The position numbers and the translations under genes are program-made. A stretch of 64,000 nucleotides of DNA from Lachnoclostridium sp. UBA5725 (GTDB lineage Bacteria > Bacillota > Clostridia > Lachnospirales > Lachnospiraceae): NCBI GenBank assembly GCA_002419585.1, contig DIGJ01000027.1, positions 1 through 64,000 on the forward strand, in the 5' to 3' direction. A model generated the notes under the pieces. That model saw only the letters and a list, made by a program, of their open reading frames with translations, was not told the origin of the DNA and searched no databases. Below, in pieces: positions 44,813 to 52,357 of this stretch (position 1 is its first letter; every line of letters starts with the position of its first letter).

Positions 44813-45433
44813 TCATTTCCAGTTATAAATTTTAGCAAATCCAGCATAATAAAATTCTCTTAACTGCTTTGCATACAGCATGCCATCCTCTCTTTTCATG
44901 TCATGTCGTACCATTTCAAATATTCCGGAAAAATAAGCACTCGTTACGATGTGAAGAAATTCCGATGTAATTGTCTCATTTTTGAGTGCATCATCCTTTG
45001 TGGCTTCCATGTATTTCACAGTATACTCCATTTCAATCTCCACCAGCTGACTTAAAAAATCAGAAAATTCTGTTCCTTCGGCACATTCTAGTAGTAGTTT
45101 GAATACATCATAGTGGTCATAAATATAAGCCACAAATGATTCAGCTTCCATACCACTATAATGAAACATATTTTTCTTTTGATAATCAGAATCCTTTTTG
45201 TGAAATGACTCTTGTACCTCTAAAAACCATGATTTTAGTTCCTCCACAACTGGATATACGATAGCATGGAACAACCCTTCTTTATTATGAAAACGTGTAT
45301 AAATAGAACCTGTGCTGGTACCAGCCTCCTGCGCAATATTGCGCAGAGATGCATCCTTAAATCCTTTACATAAGAATTCCTTTTTAGCACATTCATACAC
45401 TTTCTCATAAACACCTTCAATTTGTTTTGCCAT
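44813..45433 (-). CDS. TetR/AcrR-family regulator, module 4
   Basis: About 206 residues: helix-turn-helix VYECAKKEFLCKGFKDASLR with AGTSTGSIYTRFHNKEGLF, then the ligand domain. It is more distant from the module 2 and 3 regulators, and its operator differs too. The chosen start ATG 45433 has GGGAGG seven bases upstream; an in-frame ATG at 45454 would lie in the operator. It is at the head of module 4 and probably represses itself and the MATE-ABC operon. Confidence 0.9.
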   Translation of the reverse strand: MAKQIEGVYEKVYECAKKEFLCKGFKDASLRNIAQEAGTSTGSIYTRFHNKEGLFHAIVYPVVEELKSWFLEVQESFHKKDSDYQKKNMFHYSGMEAESFVAYIYDHYDVFKLLLECAEGTEFSDFLSQLVEIEMEYTVKYMEATKDDALKNETITSEFLHIVTSAYFSGIFEMVRHDMKREDGMLYAKQLREFYYAGFAKIYNWK

Positions 45434-45450
45434 GCGTTTTCCTCCCATAT

Positions 45451-45480
45451 TCAAAACAGTGTTTCATAACACTGTTTTGA
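45451..45480. promoter_or_regulatory. TetR operator, module 4: perfect palindrome
   Basis: Exact 13-bp arms (TCAAAACAGTGTT and its complement) around TCAT, about 18 bases upstream of the regulator start. Size and position are typical of a TetR-family autoregulatory site. Confidence 0.7.
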
Positions 45481-45553
45481 ATATAATACTTTTCCATTGC
45501 ATTGTCAAGTAAATAAGTGAAATGAATAGTAAATTTGTGCATTCTCATTTAGT

Positions 45554-45690
45554 TTACTGCATACTGATATTCCAGTATTTTTCATACACTCCTTCTTTTT
45601 TCAAGAGTTGCTCATGAGTTCCTGCTTCTACCAATTTTCCAGCTTCTATTACCAATATCTGATCTGCTCCTTGTTCCCTTGTAAATAAAT
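45554..45690 (-). pseudogene. C-terminal fragment of an exporter-type ABC protein
   Basis: The minus strand reads GADQILVIEAGKLVEAGTHE and on to the stop at 45554, the last about 40 residues of an ABC half-transporter (compare ADQILVVDGGKIVQKGRHE in module 4). No Walker motifs remain. It is joined to the HAD fragment next door. It is evidence of a further ABC gene, now lost. Confidence 0.7.
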
Positions 45691-45719
45691 CCAGTATCGT
45701 TCCCTTGTAAATAAATCCA
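45673..45719. repeat. Short tandem direct repeat at the ABC/HAD junction
   Basis: A 21-bp unit (containing CCCTTGTAAATAAATCCA) occurs at 45673-45693 and 45699-45719, period 26, exactly at the join between the ABC and HAD remnants. Confidence 0.75.
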
Positions 45720-45731
45720 TTCTGAGGATTT

Positions 45732-45920
45732 ATAATCTGCACCAGCATCTTCTAGTTCCTGTTTGTTCCCATATCCATATAGGACACCTATGGATTTTAT
45801 TTCACATGTTCTAGCACCAATGACATCGTGCTCTCTATCTCCAATCATAATAACAGATCTGGTCTCCGTAATATTATAATGATCCAAAGCAAAACTGCAT
45901 TTTATGCCTATTTGTATCAC
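45732..45920 (-). pseudogene. HAD phosphatase fragment, copy B
   Basis: LDHYNITETRSVIMIGDRE, then HDVIGARTCEIKSIGVLYGY, matches about residues 147-209 of the intact HAD protein at 18817-19494. The first about 145 residues (with the nucleophile Asp) and the C-terminus are missing; on the 5' side even the short upstream sequence matches copy A, so a clean internal deletion removed the start. It cannot be an active phosphatase. Confidence 0.75.
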
Positions 45921-45929
45921 ATTGTTTCA

Positions 45930-46412
45930 TTACTCAATTATTTTTACATTTTCTTTTATAAGCTTATCTTTTGTTTTATGAAATCTGTTAATGTTACGTA
46001 TACCGATATTTTCAATCAGAACTTCCACAGAATATCCTAATCTAGCAGCATCTATAGCAGTTGAAGCTACGCAACAATTTCCATCAATTCCAACGACCTT
46101 AATATTATTTATCTCATAGGTCTTTAGCAGAGAGGAAATTTCCGTGTTTGAAAATACAGATGACCGATCCTTTTCAATAATAAAATCGGATTCTATTACT
46201 AGACCTTCTACCAGATCAGAAATATAGATTCCACTTCTAAGAGATTTTTTATTTTTAACATATAGAATCATTTCACGATTCTTTTTTGCATTTAATATCT
46301 GCTTATTCGTATTGTTAATTAATACTTCTGAGTCATACCCATATTTACTATCCTTACCTATATAATCTTCCTGCATATCGATAACAAACAATGCTGTTCC
46401 ATTATATTGCAT
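45930..46412 (-). CDS. Cysteine hydrolase, isochorismatase/nicotinamidase-like, intact copy
   Basis: A 160-residue enzyme of the isochorismatase-like superfamily. The catalytic triad is visible: Asp in ALFVIDMQEDYIG, a Lys in the middle (IEKDRSSVF region) and Cys in VVGIDGNCCVASTAIDAARL. Members hydrolyse amides or vinyl ethers such as nicotinamide or isochorismate; the substrate is open. It lies in a TetR-CPBP-hydrolase-HAD block, 141 bases after the CPBP gene. A decayed copy lies at 19539-19734. Confidence 0.82.
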   Translation of the reverse strand: MQYNGTALFVIDMQEDYIGKDSKYGYDSEVLINNTNKQILNAKKNREMILYVKNKKSLRSGIYISDLVEGLVIESDFIIEKDRSSVFSNTEISSLLKTYEINNIKVVGIDGNCCVASTAIDAARLGYSVEVLIENIGIRNINRFHKTKDKLIKENVKIIE

Positions 46413-46553
46413 TTTAAAATTCCCTCTTTTTAATTATTTCAATCTACTGTAACAGATTGGTATTTAACGTACTTAGATATATCACTATTTTACATAAAAA
46501 ATAAAATAATCTCAACCGAATTAGTAATATAAAAAGCGTCCTGCCACATTATG

Positions 46554-47354
46554 CTAGGATGCTACGTTTCTGCTCAAACGATATTTACGAATGTATAAAC
46601 CTACCATAATTGAAATAGAACAAGCTACCAAGCTAATCGTAGGCGATAGGATAATCTTCATTTTTTCATCCATTACCAGATAATGTTCCAACATAGTATA
46701 CTGGATCGCATTTGATGTTGCATGCAAGAGAACACAGGGCCAAATTGTTCTTGATATTCGGTATATTTCAGCATAAAGGATACTCCAGCTAAATAGTAAG
46801 ACAAAGCTTGATAAAACCAACTCAAAAGCATTTCCCTCATAAAAAAATAAGTAATAAGGGATATGCCACAATGTCCATACCAAACTTACAATAAAATAAA
46901 CCATCCAATCGTTTACTTTTAAAAGGATTAATCTTTCCTGTAAAAATCCTCTCCATGCGATTTCTTCTAAAATGGTCCGAAAAAAATTATAGATAAACCA
47001 AGTTAATATCGTAGTCACAAATCCTTGTAATTCAAATTGTGTGAAATCGATTGTATTGGTAATCATTGCGATGGAGATCGTTAGAATGGCAATCCCTGGG
47101 AATATTAAAAAAGATACTGCATACCACTTGGCGTTCCCTTTAAAGTTTGGTTTCAATCCCAACGTTTTATATTCACTTTTATGTACAACCGCTAATAATA
47201 CAGCTGTTATGCATGGTACTACCAACCATATTAAAGACCCCAAGGATTGTCCCTGCGGTTGCCCAACCAATAGCAAATCAATTATTTTTCCAAACCATCC
47301 ACACCCGACTACTACAGCAATAAATACTAGAATCCTTTTATTTAAATCTTTCAT
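46554..47354 (-). CDS. CPBP-family intramembrane glutamic endopeptidase-like protein
   Basis: A 266-residue membrane protein with about eight helices and the CPBP (Rce1/Abi) motifs: TILEEIAWRGFLQERL (EExxxR), FIVSLVWTLWHIPYYLFF (His) and CVLLHATSNAI (His). These form the metal-free or glutamate-type active site. Bacterial members are linked to peptide processing and bacteriocin immunity. It is second in the TetR-led block, 25 bases after the regulator gene. It is absent from block copy A. Confidence 0.87.
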   Translation of the reverse strand: MKDLNKRILVFIAVVVGCGWFGKIIDLLLVGQPQGQSLGSLIWLVVPCITAVLLAVVHKSEYKTLGLKPNFKGNAKWYAVSFLIFPGIAILTISIAMITNTIDFTQFELQGFVTTILTWFIYNFFRTILEEIAWRGFLQERLILLKVNDWMVYFIVSLVWTLWHIPYYLFFYEGNAFELVLSSFVLLFSWSILYAEIYRISRTIWPCVLLHATSNAIQYTMLEHYLVMDEKMKIILSPTISLVACSISIMVGLYIRKYRLSRNVAS

Positions 47355-47379
47355 ATCATATACCGCCCTATAAATTATA

Positions 47380-47949
47380 CTATTTGCAAATTATATCCAT
47401 CAGCCATTCTACATCTGGCAAAGGTGTGTCCTGAATCCGAACCTTTTCCTGCGCAATTCCCTGTAAAGCTCCAAAGAAAGCAACGCATAACGCATGTGCA
47501 TTTCCATCTTTAAACAAACCCTTTTCTTGCCCCATTTCAATAATTGGTATACATTGGCGACCAATATCATGTTCTTTTAGTAGCTTAACAGATTCTTCTA
47601 GAATACCTGATGTATGTTGCGCATCATCGATAAATACGAACATTTTTCCGTAAAATACATTATTCGCTAACTTCTCTAAAATCGTCTTGGCCACAGTCTG
47701 TAAATAAAGTTTGGGATTCTCTCTTGCTTTTTCAATATCAAAAATCATCTCTTGCGTTCCAATTTTGATAAGGTTATGATACAAATCCTCTTTGCTTTCA
47801 AAATAATGAAACATTAGTCCCGAGCTAATCCCAGCTATTTTTGATATTTCGCGTGTCGATGTACCATGATAGCCTTTTTGAATAAACTGTTCCAATGATA
47901 TCGTTAATATCTGCCACTTTCTTTGCAATACTTGTTCTTTACGTTCCAT
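47380..47949 (-). CDS. TetR-family regulator, intact copy
   Basis: A 189-residue regulator with helix-turn-helix RKWQILTISLEQFIQKGY, TSTREISKIAGISSGLMFHY, and a complete ligand domain (KMFVFIDDAQHTSGILEE and onward). It leads the CPBP, hydrolase and HAD genes and probably controls them. A truncated copy with the same DNA-binding domain is at 19732-20004. The conserved palindrome at 47977-47992 is a likely operator. Confidence 0.9.
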   Translation of the reverse strand: MERKEQVLQRKWQILTISLEQFIQKGYHGTSTREISKIAGISSGLMFHYFESKEDLYHNLIKIGTQEMIFDIEKARENPKLYLQTVAKTILEKLANNVFYGKMFVFIDDAQHTSGILEESVKLLKEHDIGRQCIPIIEMGQEKGLFKDGNAHALCVAFFGALQGIAQEKVRIQDTPLPDVEWLMDIICK

Positions 47950-47976
47950 TATATATCCCCTATTGTAAGAATTTTA

Positions 47977-47992
47977 TTAAGCATTTGCTCAA
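47977..47992. promoter_or_regulatory. Candidate TetR operator, copy B
   Basis: TTAAGCATTTGCTCAA, 27 bases upstream of the regulator. The same palindrome is preserved upstream of the truncated copy at 20034-20049, although sequence around it has diverged. Confidence 0.55.
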
Positions 47993-48100
47993 TATTATCA
48001 TTATATCATATTTATGTCAATAGGAGAGTATTTGGGCACTACAATATCGTAAATTGCCATATATGGACTAAATACCAATCTTGGTTGTAGATCTAACATA

Positions 48101-48135
48101 AAAGCACCCTACCATTTCATGTGATAGGGTGCTTT
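48101..48135 (-). terminator. Hairpin of the CACCCTA/TAGGGTG family, copy 2
   Basis: AAAGCACCCTACCAT and its near complement, with T-runs on both sides. It directly follows the end of the surface-protein remnant. Confidence 0.75.
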
Positions 48136-48153
48136 TTTAGTTATGTCTTAAAT

Positions 48154-48260
48154 TTATTTTACCTTTATTACTGTTTTAAATGTTTTCTTAGCGCCTCCAA
48201 TATTAATTGTTGTTTTAATTACTGTTCTTCCGGCTTTTTTACCTATAACTTTAATTATAT
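48154..48260 (-). pseudogene. C-terminal remnant of an Ig-like (Big_2-type) surface protein
   Basis: The minus strand reads VIGKKAGRTVIKTTINIGGA, then KKTFKTVIKVK and a stop at 48154. This is the pattern of the last strands of bacterial Ig-like repeats in clostridial surface proteins. The rest of the gene is absent; the GNAT gene's stop (48251) overlaps the break. A shorter, frameshifted version lies near 20130-20190 on the minus strand. Confidence 0.6.
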
Positions 48261-48838
48261 ACGTTAAAATTCATCTTTATAAGTCGTTCTTTCCACTCTT
48301 CTTTCAAAATACCATAACTAATGGAATCATAATATTCGTTATTCACAATTCTTGCTTTTCGGTAAACAGCTTCTTTGACAAATCCTAACTTTTCAGCTAA
48401 ATGCATCATTCTTAAATTGCCAGACCAAGTTGATAAACCAAGCCTTACCAATTTGGGATTTTCATCAAAGATTTCATCGATCCATAGCTTTAACGCTTCA
48501 TATCCGATTCCTTTCCCCCAATAATTCTCATTGAAGATTACTATTCCAATTTCCATCCACAGAGTCTCTTCTGATTTCCAATACCAATTGACTTGCCCAA
48601 TGATTTCATCTGTATCTTTATTCGCAATCATCTTTTTATTTTTGAGCACATTACTTGCTCCATTTCGAAACTGTTCTTTCATTTCCTCTACATATTTTTT
48701 TAACTCTTCTTCACTCTTTCTTCCATAATATGGACCATTATATTTATGAAATTCACGAAAGGGGTGATTCCAATATAAATAGTCCGGCAAATCTTTCATT
48801 TCTAATTCTCTAATAATTAAGTTAATTATATTATCCAT
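48251..48838 (-). CDS. GNAT N-acetyltransferase, RimJ/RimL-like
   Basis: A 195-residue GNAT protein: LIIRELEMKDLPDYLYW at the N-terminus, acetyl-CoA loop ENYWGKGIGYEALKLWIDE, then LGLSTWSGNLRMMHLAEKLG and FVKEAVYRKARIV, all typical of the RimJ/RimL/SpeG group that acetylates protein N-termini or small amines. The substrate is not inferable. It is a single gene that ends in the remnant of a surface-protein gene. Confidence 0.87.
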   Translation of the reverse strand: MDNIINLIIRELEMKDLPDYLYWNHPFREFHKYNGPYYGRKSEEELKKYVEEMKEQFRNGASNVLKNKKMIANKDTDEIIGQVNWYWKSEETLWMEIGIVIFNENYWGKGIGYEALKLWIDEIFDENPKLVRLGLSTWSGNLRMMHLAEKLGFVKEAVYRKARIVNNEYYDSISYGILKEEWKERLIKMNFNVYN

Positions 48839-48920
48839 CCCGTTCTCCTGTTAAATATTCTTCTCGTTATCTCTATGGTACATTTCAAATCCGAGTATAT
48901 TATAGTATCCATGCGCAATC

Positions 48921-49757
48921 TCATTTGAATGTAATAGGAAGTCCTTCATCCGCTATCATAATGGCAGATTTACAAGGATTATTTTTTTGATGCTGAAGAT
49001 GTAAATGTGGTTCCGATGTTGTTCCGGAATTTCCAACCTGTGCTAGTAACGTTCCAACCTCAGCAATATCACCTACTTTTACGCTAATACTATCTTTTTT
49101 TAAATGAGCAAATATAAGATATGTACCTGTTTTTTCAATTCTCATATAAATATAATTACCAAGTAAGGATGTAAAATTTTCAACATTAGGTGCAATATCT
49201 TCCTCTCCATCGTGAATCTCTATTATTTTACCTTTAATTGGAGCATAAACCTCTTTACCGTAGATACCATATGACTGCAAATCAGCATTTCCGGTATCAT
49301 AAGGTTGTTCTAAAATATCATATGCATATCTTTCTGATGGCCAAACAGCATGTGTTTTATAATCCTTTCCACCTAATAATACTGCCTCCCCTTTTACAGG
49401 TACGCTTAAAGTGATTGCGTCTGACACATTTGCATTATCTGGATATGGTATAAATATTAGACCAACTAATATAGTTATCGGAAACGCCAATAATAGTGAC
49501 GCTGCCATATGGACAATTCTAGTTTTCTTTTTCATAAAACACCGAATTATTAGAATCACCAACTGTACCCAAAAAAGGAATACGCCCAATGGACCCAGCA
49601 CAAAAATAGCAGCTGTCCATGCTAATCCTCCTGCTCTTCCTTTCACGAAATAAATCAAGCATATAATAAAAATAATTATTGAAAGTACAATAATTTCATA
49701 TAAATATCTTTTAAATACTTTTGCCACATATGTAAAATTACTGTTATTACTTTCCAT
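48921..49757 (-). CDS. Membrane-anchored M23-family metallopeptidase
   Basis: 278 residues. Three hydrophobic helices occupy the first about 110 residues (SIIIFIICLIYFV; AAIFVLGPLGVFLFW; LLLAFPITILVGLIF). The external part is an M23/LytM domain: KTHAVWPSERYAYDI gives the first His and Asp ligands, and GNSGTTSEPHLHLQ the final HxH. These zinc peptidases cut peptidoglycan cross-links or act as scaffolds; all visible zinc ligands are present. It is a single leftward gene. Confidence 0.85.
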   Translation of the reverse strand: MESNNSNFTYVAKVFKRYLYEIIVLSIIIFIICLIYFVKGRAGGLAWTAAIFVLGPLGVFLFWVQLVILIIRCFMKKKTRIVHMAASLLLAFPITILVGLIFIPYPDNANVSDAITLSVPVKGEAVLLGGKDYKTHAVWPSERYAYDILEQPYDTGNADLQSYGIYGKEVYAPIKGKIIEIHDGEEDIAPNVENFTSLLGNYIYMRIEKTGTYLIFAHLKKDSISVKVGDIAEVGTLLAQVGNSGTTSEPHLHLQHQKNNPCKSAIMIADEGLPITFK

Positions 49758-49863
49758 ATCATTCCCCTTTTACTAAATAATTTATTACTGAATTCAAGAC
49801 ATAATTAGGTATTACCATTCTGAATTATATCAATTCCAAGGTTATGAAAATAATTACCAAAAA

Positions 49864-49894
49864 AGCACGCTACCATTATTCATGATAGGGTGCT
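49864..49894. terminator. Hairpin of the CACCCTA/TAGGGTG family, copy 3 (no gene attached)
   Basis: AGCACGCTACCAT / ATGATAGGGTGCT with one mismatch (G opposite G), followed by TTTTTT on the minus strand. It stands alone between two divergent genes, suggesting a dispersed or orphan element. Confidence 0.6.
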
Positions 49895-50124
49895 CTATAA
49901 TATTTCCAAAAATTAATCCTATTTATATTGAAGTGTCTTAAATTTATCCACACTTCAACATAAATGATAACACAAATGCAATTACAAGTCTACCATTTTT
50001 TTACATAAATGATATGATATTAATGTCGACATTATAATACAAATTAGATAAGCGTTATATAACAATTATAAAAATTTTGATACTCATTTTAACAAGTCAA
50101 CATTATATACAAGGAGGAATTAGG
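49895..50124. other. Upstream region of the AAC(3)-like gene
   Basis: AT-rich. It contains a TATAAT (about 50033) without a good -35, and ends in AAGGAGG, the ribosome site of the next gene. Nothing else is seen. Confidence 0.4.
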
Positions 50125-50868
50125 ATGTACCGTATTTCAAAACAAGATCTAATTTCTGGATTTCAGAAATTAGGCGTTAAACCTGGAATGGAATTAGAAG
50201 TCCATAGTTCTTTAAAAAGCTTTGGTTATGTAGAAGGAGGTGCTGTAACGGTTATTGATGCTTTAAAAGAAACGGTTGGTTGTAATGGAAGCATCTTTAT
50301 GCCATCGTTAAGGTTAAGCCCAATGCTTCCTTTAACGGATGCAGATAAAAAATTAGGAATTACCTGTAAAATAAAGATTCTTAGCGCTGATGAAGAACAT
50401 AGTGCAATGGGTCTCATTGCTGATACTTTTAGACAAATGTCAGATGTCTTAACCGGTGATGGTATCTTTCGCGTATCTGCGTGGGGAAAGAATGCTGATA
50501 AGGTATCACATGGATTCCAATACCTAATTGATAATAATGGCAAGGCATTACAATTAGGCGTTGATATCTATAGATTAACCTCCATGCATTATGTTGAAGA
50601 TTTGCTTCCTCAAAAAATCAGAGATATTTTCAAGCCTTCCGAAGAAGTGAATAAGATTTATCCCCCAGATCAGTGGTTTATCGAAACGGGCGAGCCACCT
50701 GTAAAGCCTTGGTATACCATTCAAAAAATGGCATTTGACAATGGTGTAATAAAAAAAGAACTTGTTGGTAAGTGTACTTGTATGTTTTTTAATATTTGGG
50801 ATGTTGTCGGCTTATATCAAAGGGAGCTAAAAAATAATCCTTACAAGTTATATGGAATAGAAGAATAA
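50125..50868 (+). CDS. AAC(3)-family aminoglycoside N-acetyltransferase-like protein
   Basis: About 247 residues, related to the antibiotic 3-N-acetyltransferase/YokD family: LEVHSSLKSFGYVEGGAVTV near the start with IDALKETVGCNGSIFMPSL, and GVDIYRLTSMHYVED in the C-terminal half. Whether it acts on aminoglycosides is unknown; the family includes many enzymes without resistance function. The start ATG 50125 follows AAGGAGGAATTAGG; an in-frame ATG at 50077 has no ribosome site. A hairpin terminator follows. Confidence 0.82.
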   Translation: MYRISKQDLISGFQKLGVKPGMELEVHSSLKSFGYVEGGAVTVIDALKETVGCNGSIFMPSLRLSPMLPLTDADKKLGITCKIKILSADEEHSAMGLIADTFRQMSDVLTGDGIFRVSAWGKNADKVSHGFQYLIDNNGKALQLGVDIYRLTSMHYVEDLLPQKIRDIFKPSEEVNKIYPPDQWFIETGEPPVKPWYTIQKMAFDNGVIKKELVGKCTCMFFNIWDVVGLYQRELKNNPYKLYGIEE

Positions 50869-50884
50869 ATCAGACCATATAAAG

Positions 50885-50911
50885 TACCCTATCATTTTTC
50901 GTTATAGGGTG
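50885..50911 (+). terminator. Hairpin of the CACCCTA/TAGGGTG family, copy 4
   Basis: TACCCTAT / ATAGGGTG stem 17 bases after the AAC(3)-like gene. The T-run is weak (CCTATTTG). Confidence 0.6.
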
Positions 50912-50952
50912 CCTATTTGCCCCGGTGCTGAACTCCATTTACTAATTTCTAT

Positions 50953-50981
50953 TTGACAATCATGATTCAGGGTGCTATACT
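50953..50981 (+). promoter_or_regulatory. Promoter of the riboflavin operon
   Basis: TTGACA (50953-50958), 17-base spacer, TATACT (50976-50981); the riboswitch begins about 20 bases downstream. Confidence 0.8.
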
Positions 50982-51000
50982 TCGAATAAATTAATATGTA

Positions 51001-51107
51001 TCTTCAGGGCAGGGTGAAATTCCCTACCGGTGGTATAGCCCACGAACCGCAAGGTATGATTCGGTGTAATTCCGAAGCCGACAGTAAAGTCTGGATGAAA
51101 GAAGATT
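51001..51107 (+). ncRNA. FMN riboswitch (RFN element)
   Basis: All conserved blocks of the FMN aptamer are present in order: TCTTCAGGGCAGGGTGAAAT, TCCCTACCGGTGGT, AGCCCACGA, GATTCGGTGTAATTCCGAAG, CCGACAGT and AGTCTGGATGAAAGAAGA. The outer stem pairs TCTTC with GAAGA. FMN binding is known to favour a terminator and so turn off riboflavin synthesis. It lies directly before ribD, with two terminator hairpins in between. Confidence 0.97.
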
Positions 51108-51140
51108 TTTAAACCTCTTTAGGTTTTCTTAAGAATGTTG

Positions 51141-51178
51141 CTCTGGAATGATTTATTCATTTCAGAGTTTTTTATTTT
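51141..51178 (+). terminator. Riboswitch-controlled terminator 1
   Basis: CTCTGGAATGA/TCATTTCAGAG stem followed by TTTTTTTATTTT, 33 bases after the aptamer: the expected expression platform. Confidence 0.8.
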
Positions 51179-51203
51179 AAAGATAAACCCTCATTGTTAA
51201 TTA

Positions 51204-51238
51204 CTGCCTTGAACATATATGTTTAAGGCAGTTTTTAT
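51204..51238 (+). terminator. Second terminator before ribD
   Basis: CTGCCTTGAAC/GTTTAAGGCAG stem followed by TTTTTATTT, ending only 5 bases before the ribD ribosome site. A second terminator in one leader is unusual. Confidence 0.65.
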
Positions 51239-51253
51239 TTATGGAGGAATCGT

Positions 51254-52357
51254 ATGACAGATGAAAAATATATGGACCTTGCACTTACTCTCGCAAAAAA
51301 AGGTATCGGTTTGGTAAATCCTAACCCTATGGTGGGAGCAGTTATTGTAAAGGAAAGAAAAGTAATTGGACAGGGATGGCATGAAATATACGGTGGATGG
51401 CATGCAGAACGGAATGCGCTTAGTAACTGTAGAGAAAGTCCAAACGGTACCACTATGTACGTCACCTTGGAACCTTGCTGCCATCACGGAAAAACCCCTC
51501 CGTGTACAGATGCCATCATACAAAATGGTATAAAAAAAGTGGTCATCGGTTCTTTGGATCCCAATTCTTTGATGTCAGGAAAAGGGGCTGCTATTCTTCG
51601 CAAGGCAGGAATTGATGTAGTTATCGGTGTATTAGAGGATAAATGCAAAGAGCTTAACGAAGTTTTCTTTCATTATATCCAAACAAAAACGCCATATGTT
51701 GTAATGAAATATGCCATGACAATGGATGGAAAAATTGCGACTACAAGCGGGATGTCCAAATGGATTACAGGTATCAATGCCAGAGAAAACGTTCATAAAA
51801 GCCGTAACCAGTATTCTTCTATTATGGTGGGCGTAGGTACGGTAATTGCTGACAATCCCTCACTTACTTGCCGCATGGATGGAGGGAGGAACCCCACACG
51901 CATTATCTGTGACACAAATTTGAATACACCACTAGAATCTACGATTATTACCACTGCAAAAGAAGTAAAAACAATCCTTGCTACTACTTGTGACAACCGA
52001 GAAAAGCAAAAACTCTACCTTGCTCAAGGCTGTGAAATATTTAATATTAATCGAATGGATAATCATATTGATTTAAACCAATTAATGCTTCAACTTGGGA
52101 AGATAGGTATTGACAGTATCTTTTTAGAAGGAGGATCCACCTTAAATTATTCTGCTTTGCAAAATAAAATCGTAAAAAAAATACAAATTTATATTGCACC
52201 GAAGCTATTTGGAGGAAGTCAATCAAAAACACCTGTAGGTGGCATTGGTATTCAGGAAGTCAGTAACTGCTTTTTATTGAAGAATCAGACAATCACATGG
52301 TTTGATGAAGATATTCTTATAGAAGGAGAGGTAGATTATACATGTTTACCGGAATAA
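51254..52357 (+). CDS. ribD: RibD: diaminohydroxyphosphoribosylaminopyrimidine deaminase / reductase
   Basis: A 367-residue bifunctional enzyme for the second and third steps of riboflavin synthesis from GTP: deamination, then NADPH-dependent reduction of the ribosyl side chain. The N-terminal deaminase domain has the zinc site GGWHAERNAL and LEPCCHHGKTPPCTDAI. The reductase domain follows from about residue 148 (TPYVVMKYAMTMDGKIAT, SIMVGVGTVIADNPSLTCR, FLEGGSTLNYSAL). The ribosome site GGAGG is at ideal spacing. It is first in the ribD-ribE-ribBA-ribH operon and overlaps ribE by 16 bases. Confidence 0.97.
   Translation: MTDEKYMDLALTLAKKGIGLVNPNPMVGAVIVKERKVIGQGWHEIYGGWHAERNALSNCRESPNGTTMYVTLEPCCHHGKTPPCTDAIIQNGIKKVVIGSLDPNSLMSGKGAAILRKAGIDVVIGVLEDKCKELNEVFFHYIQTKTPYVVMKYAMTMDGKIATTSGMSKWITGINARENVHKSRNQYSSIMVGVGTVIADNPSLTCRMDGGRNPTRIICDTNLNTPLESTIITTAKEVKTILATTCDNREKQKLYLAQGCEIFNINRMDNHIDLNQLMLQLGKIGIDSIFLEGGSTLNYSALQNKIVKKIQIYIAPKLFGGSQSKTPVGGIGIQEVSNCFLLKNQTITWFDEDILIEGEVDYTCLPE

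Noticed and set aside
45673..45719. Two direct repeats as a mini CRISPR array
   Set aside because: Only two units with a 5-base gap, no spacer-length intervals and no cas genes.
45612..45920. Open frame of 102 codons across the HAD/ABC junction
   Set aside because: Its first part is HAD sequence and its second part is ABC sequence in the wrong frame; it is a chance reading through two remnants.
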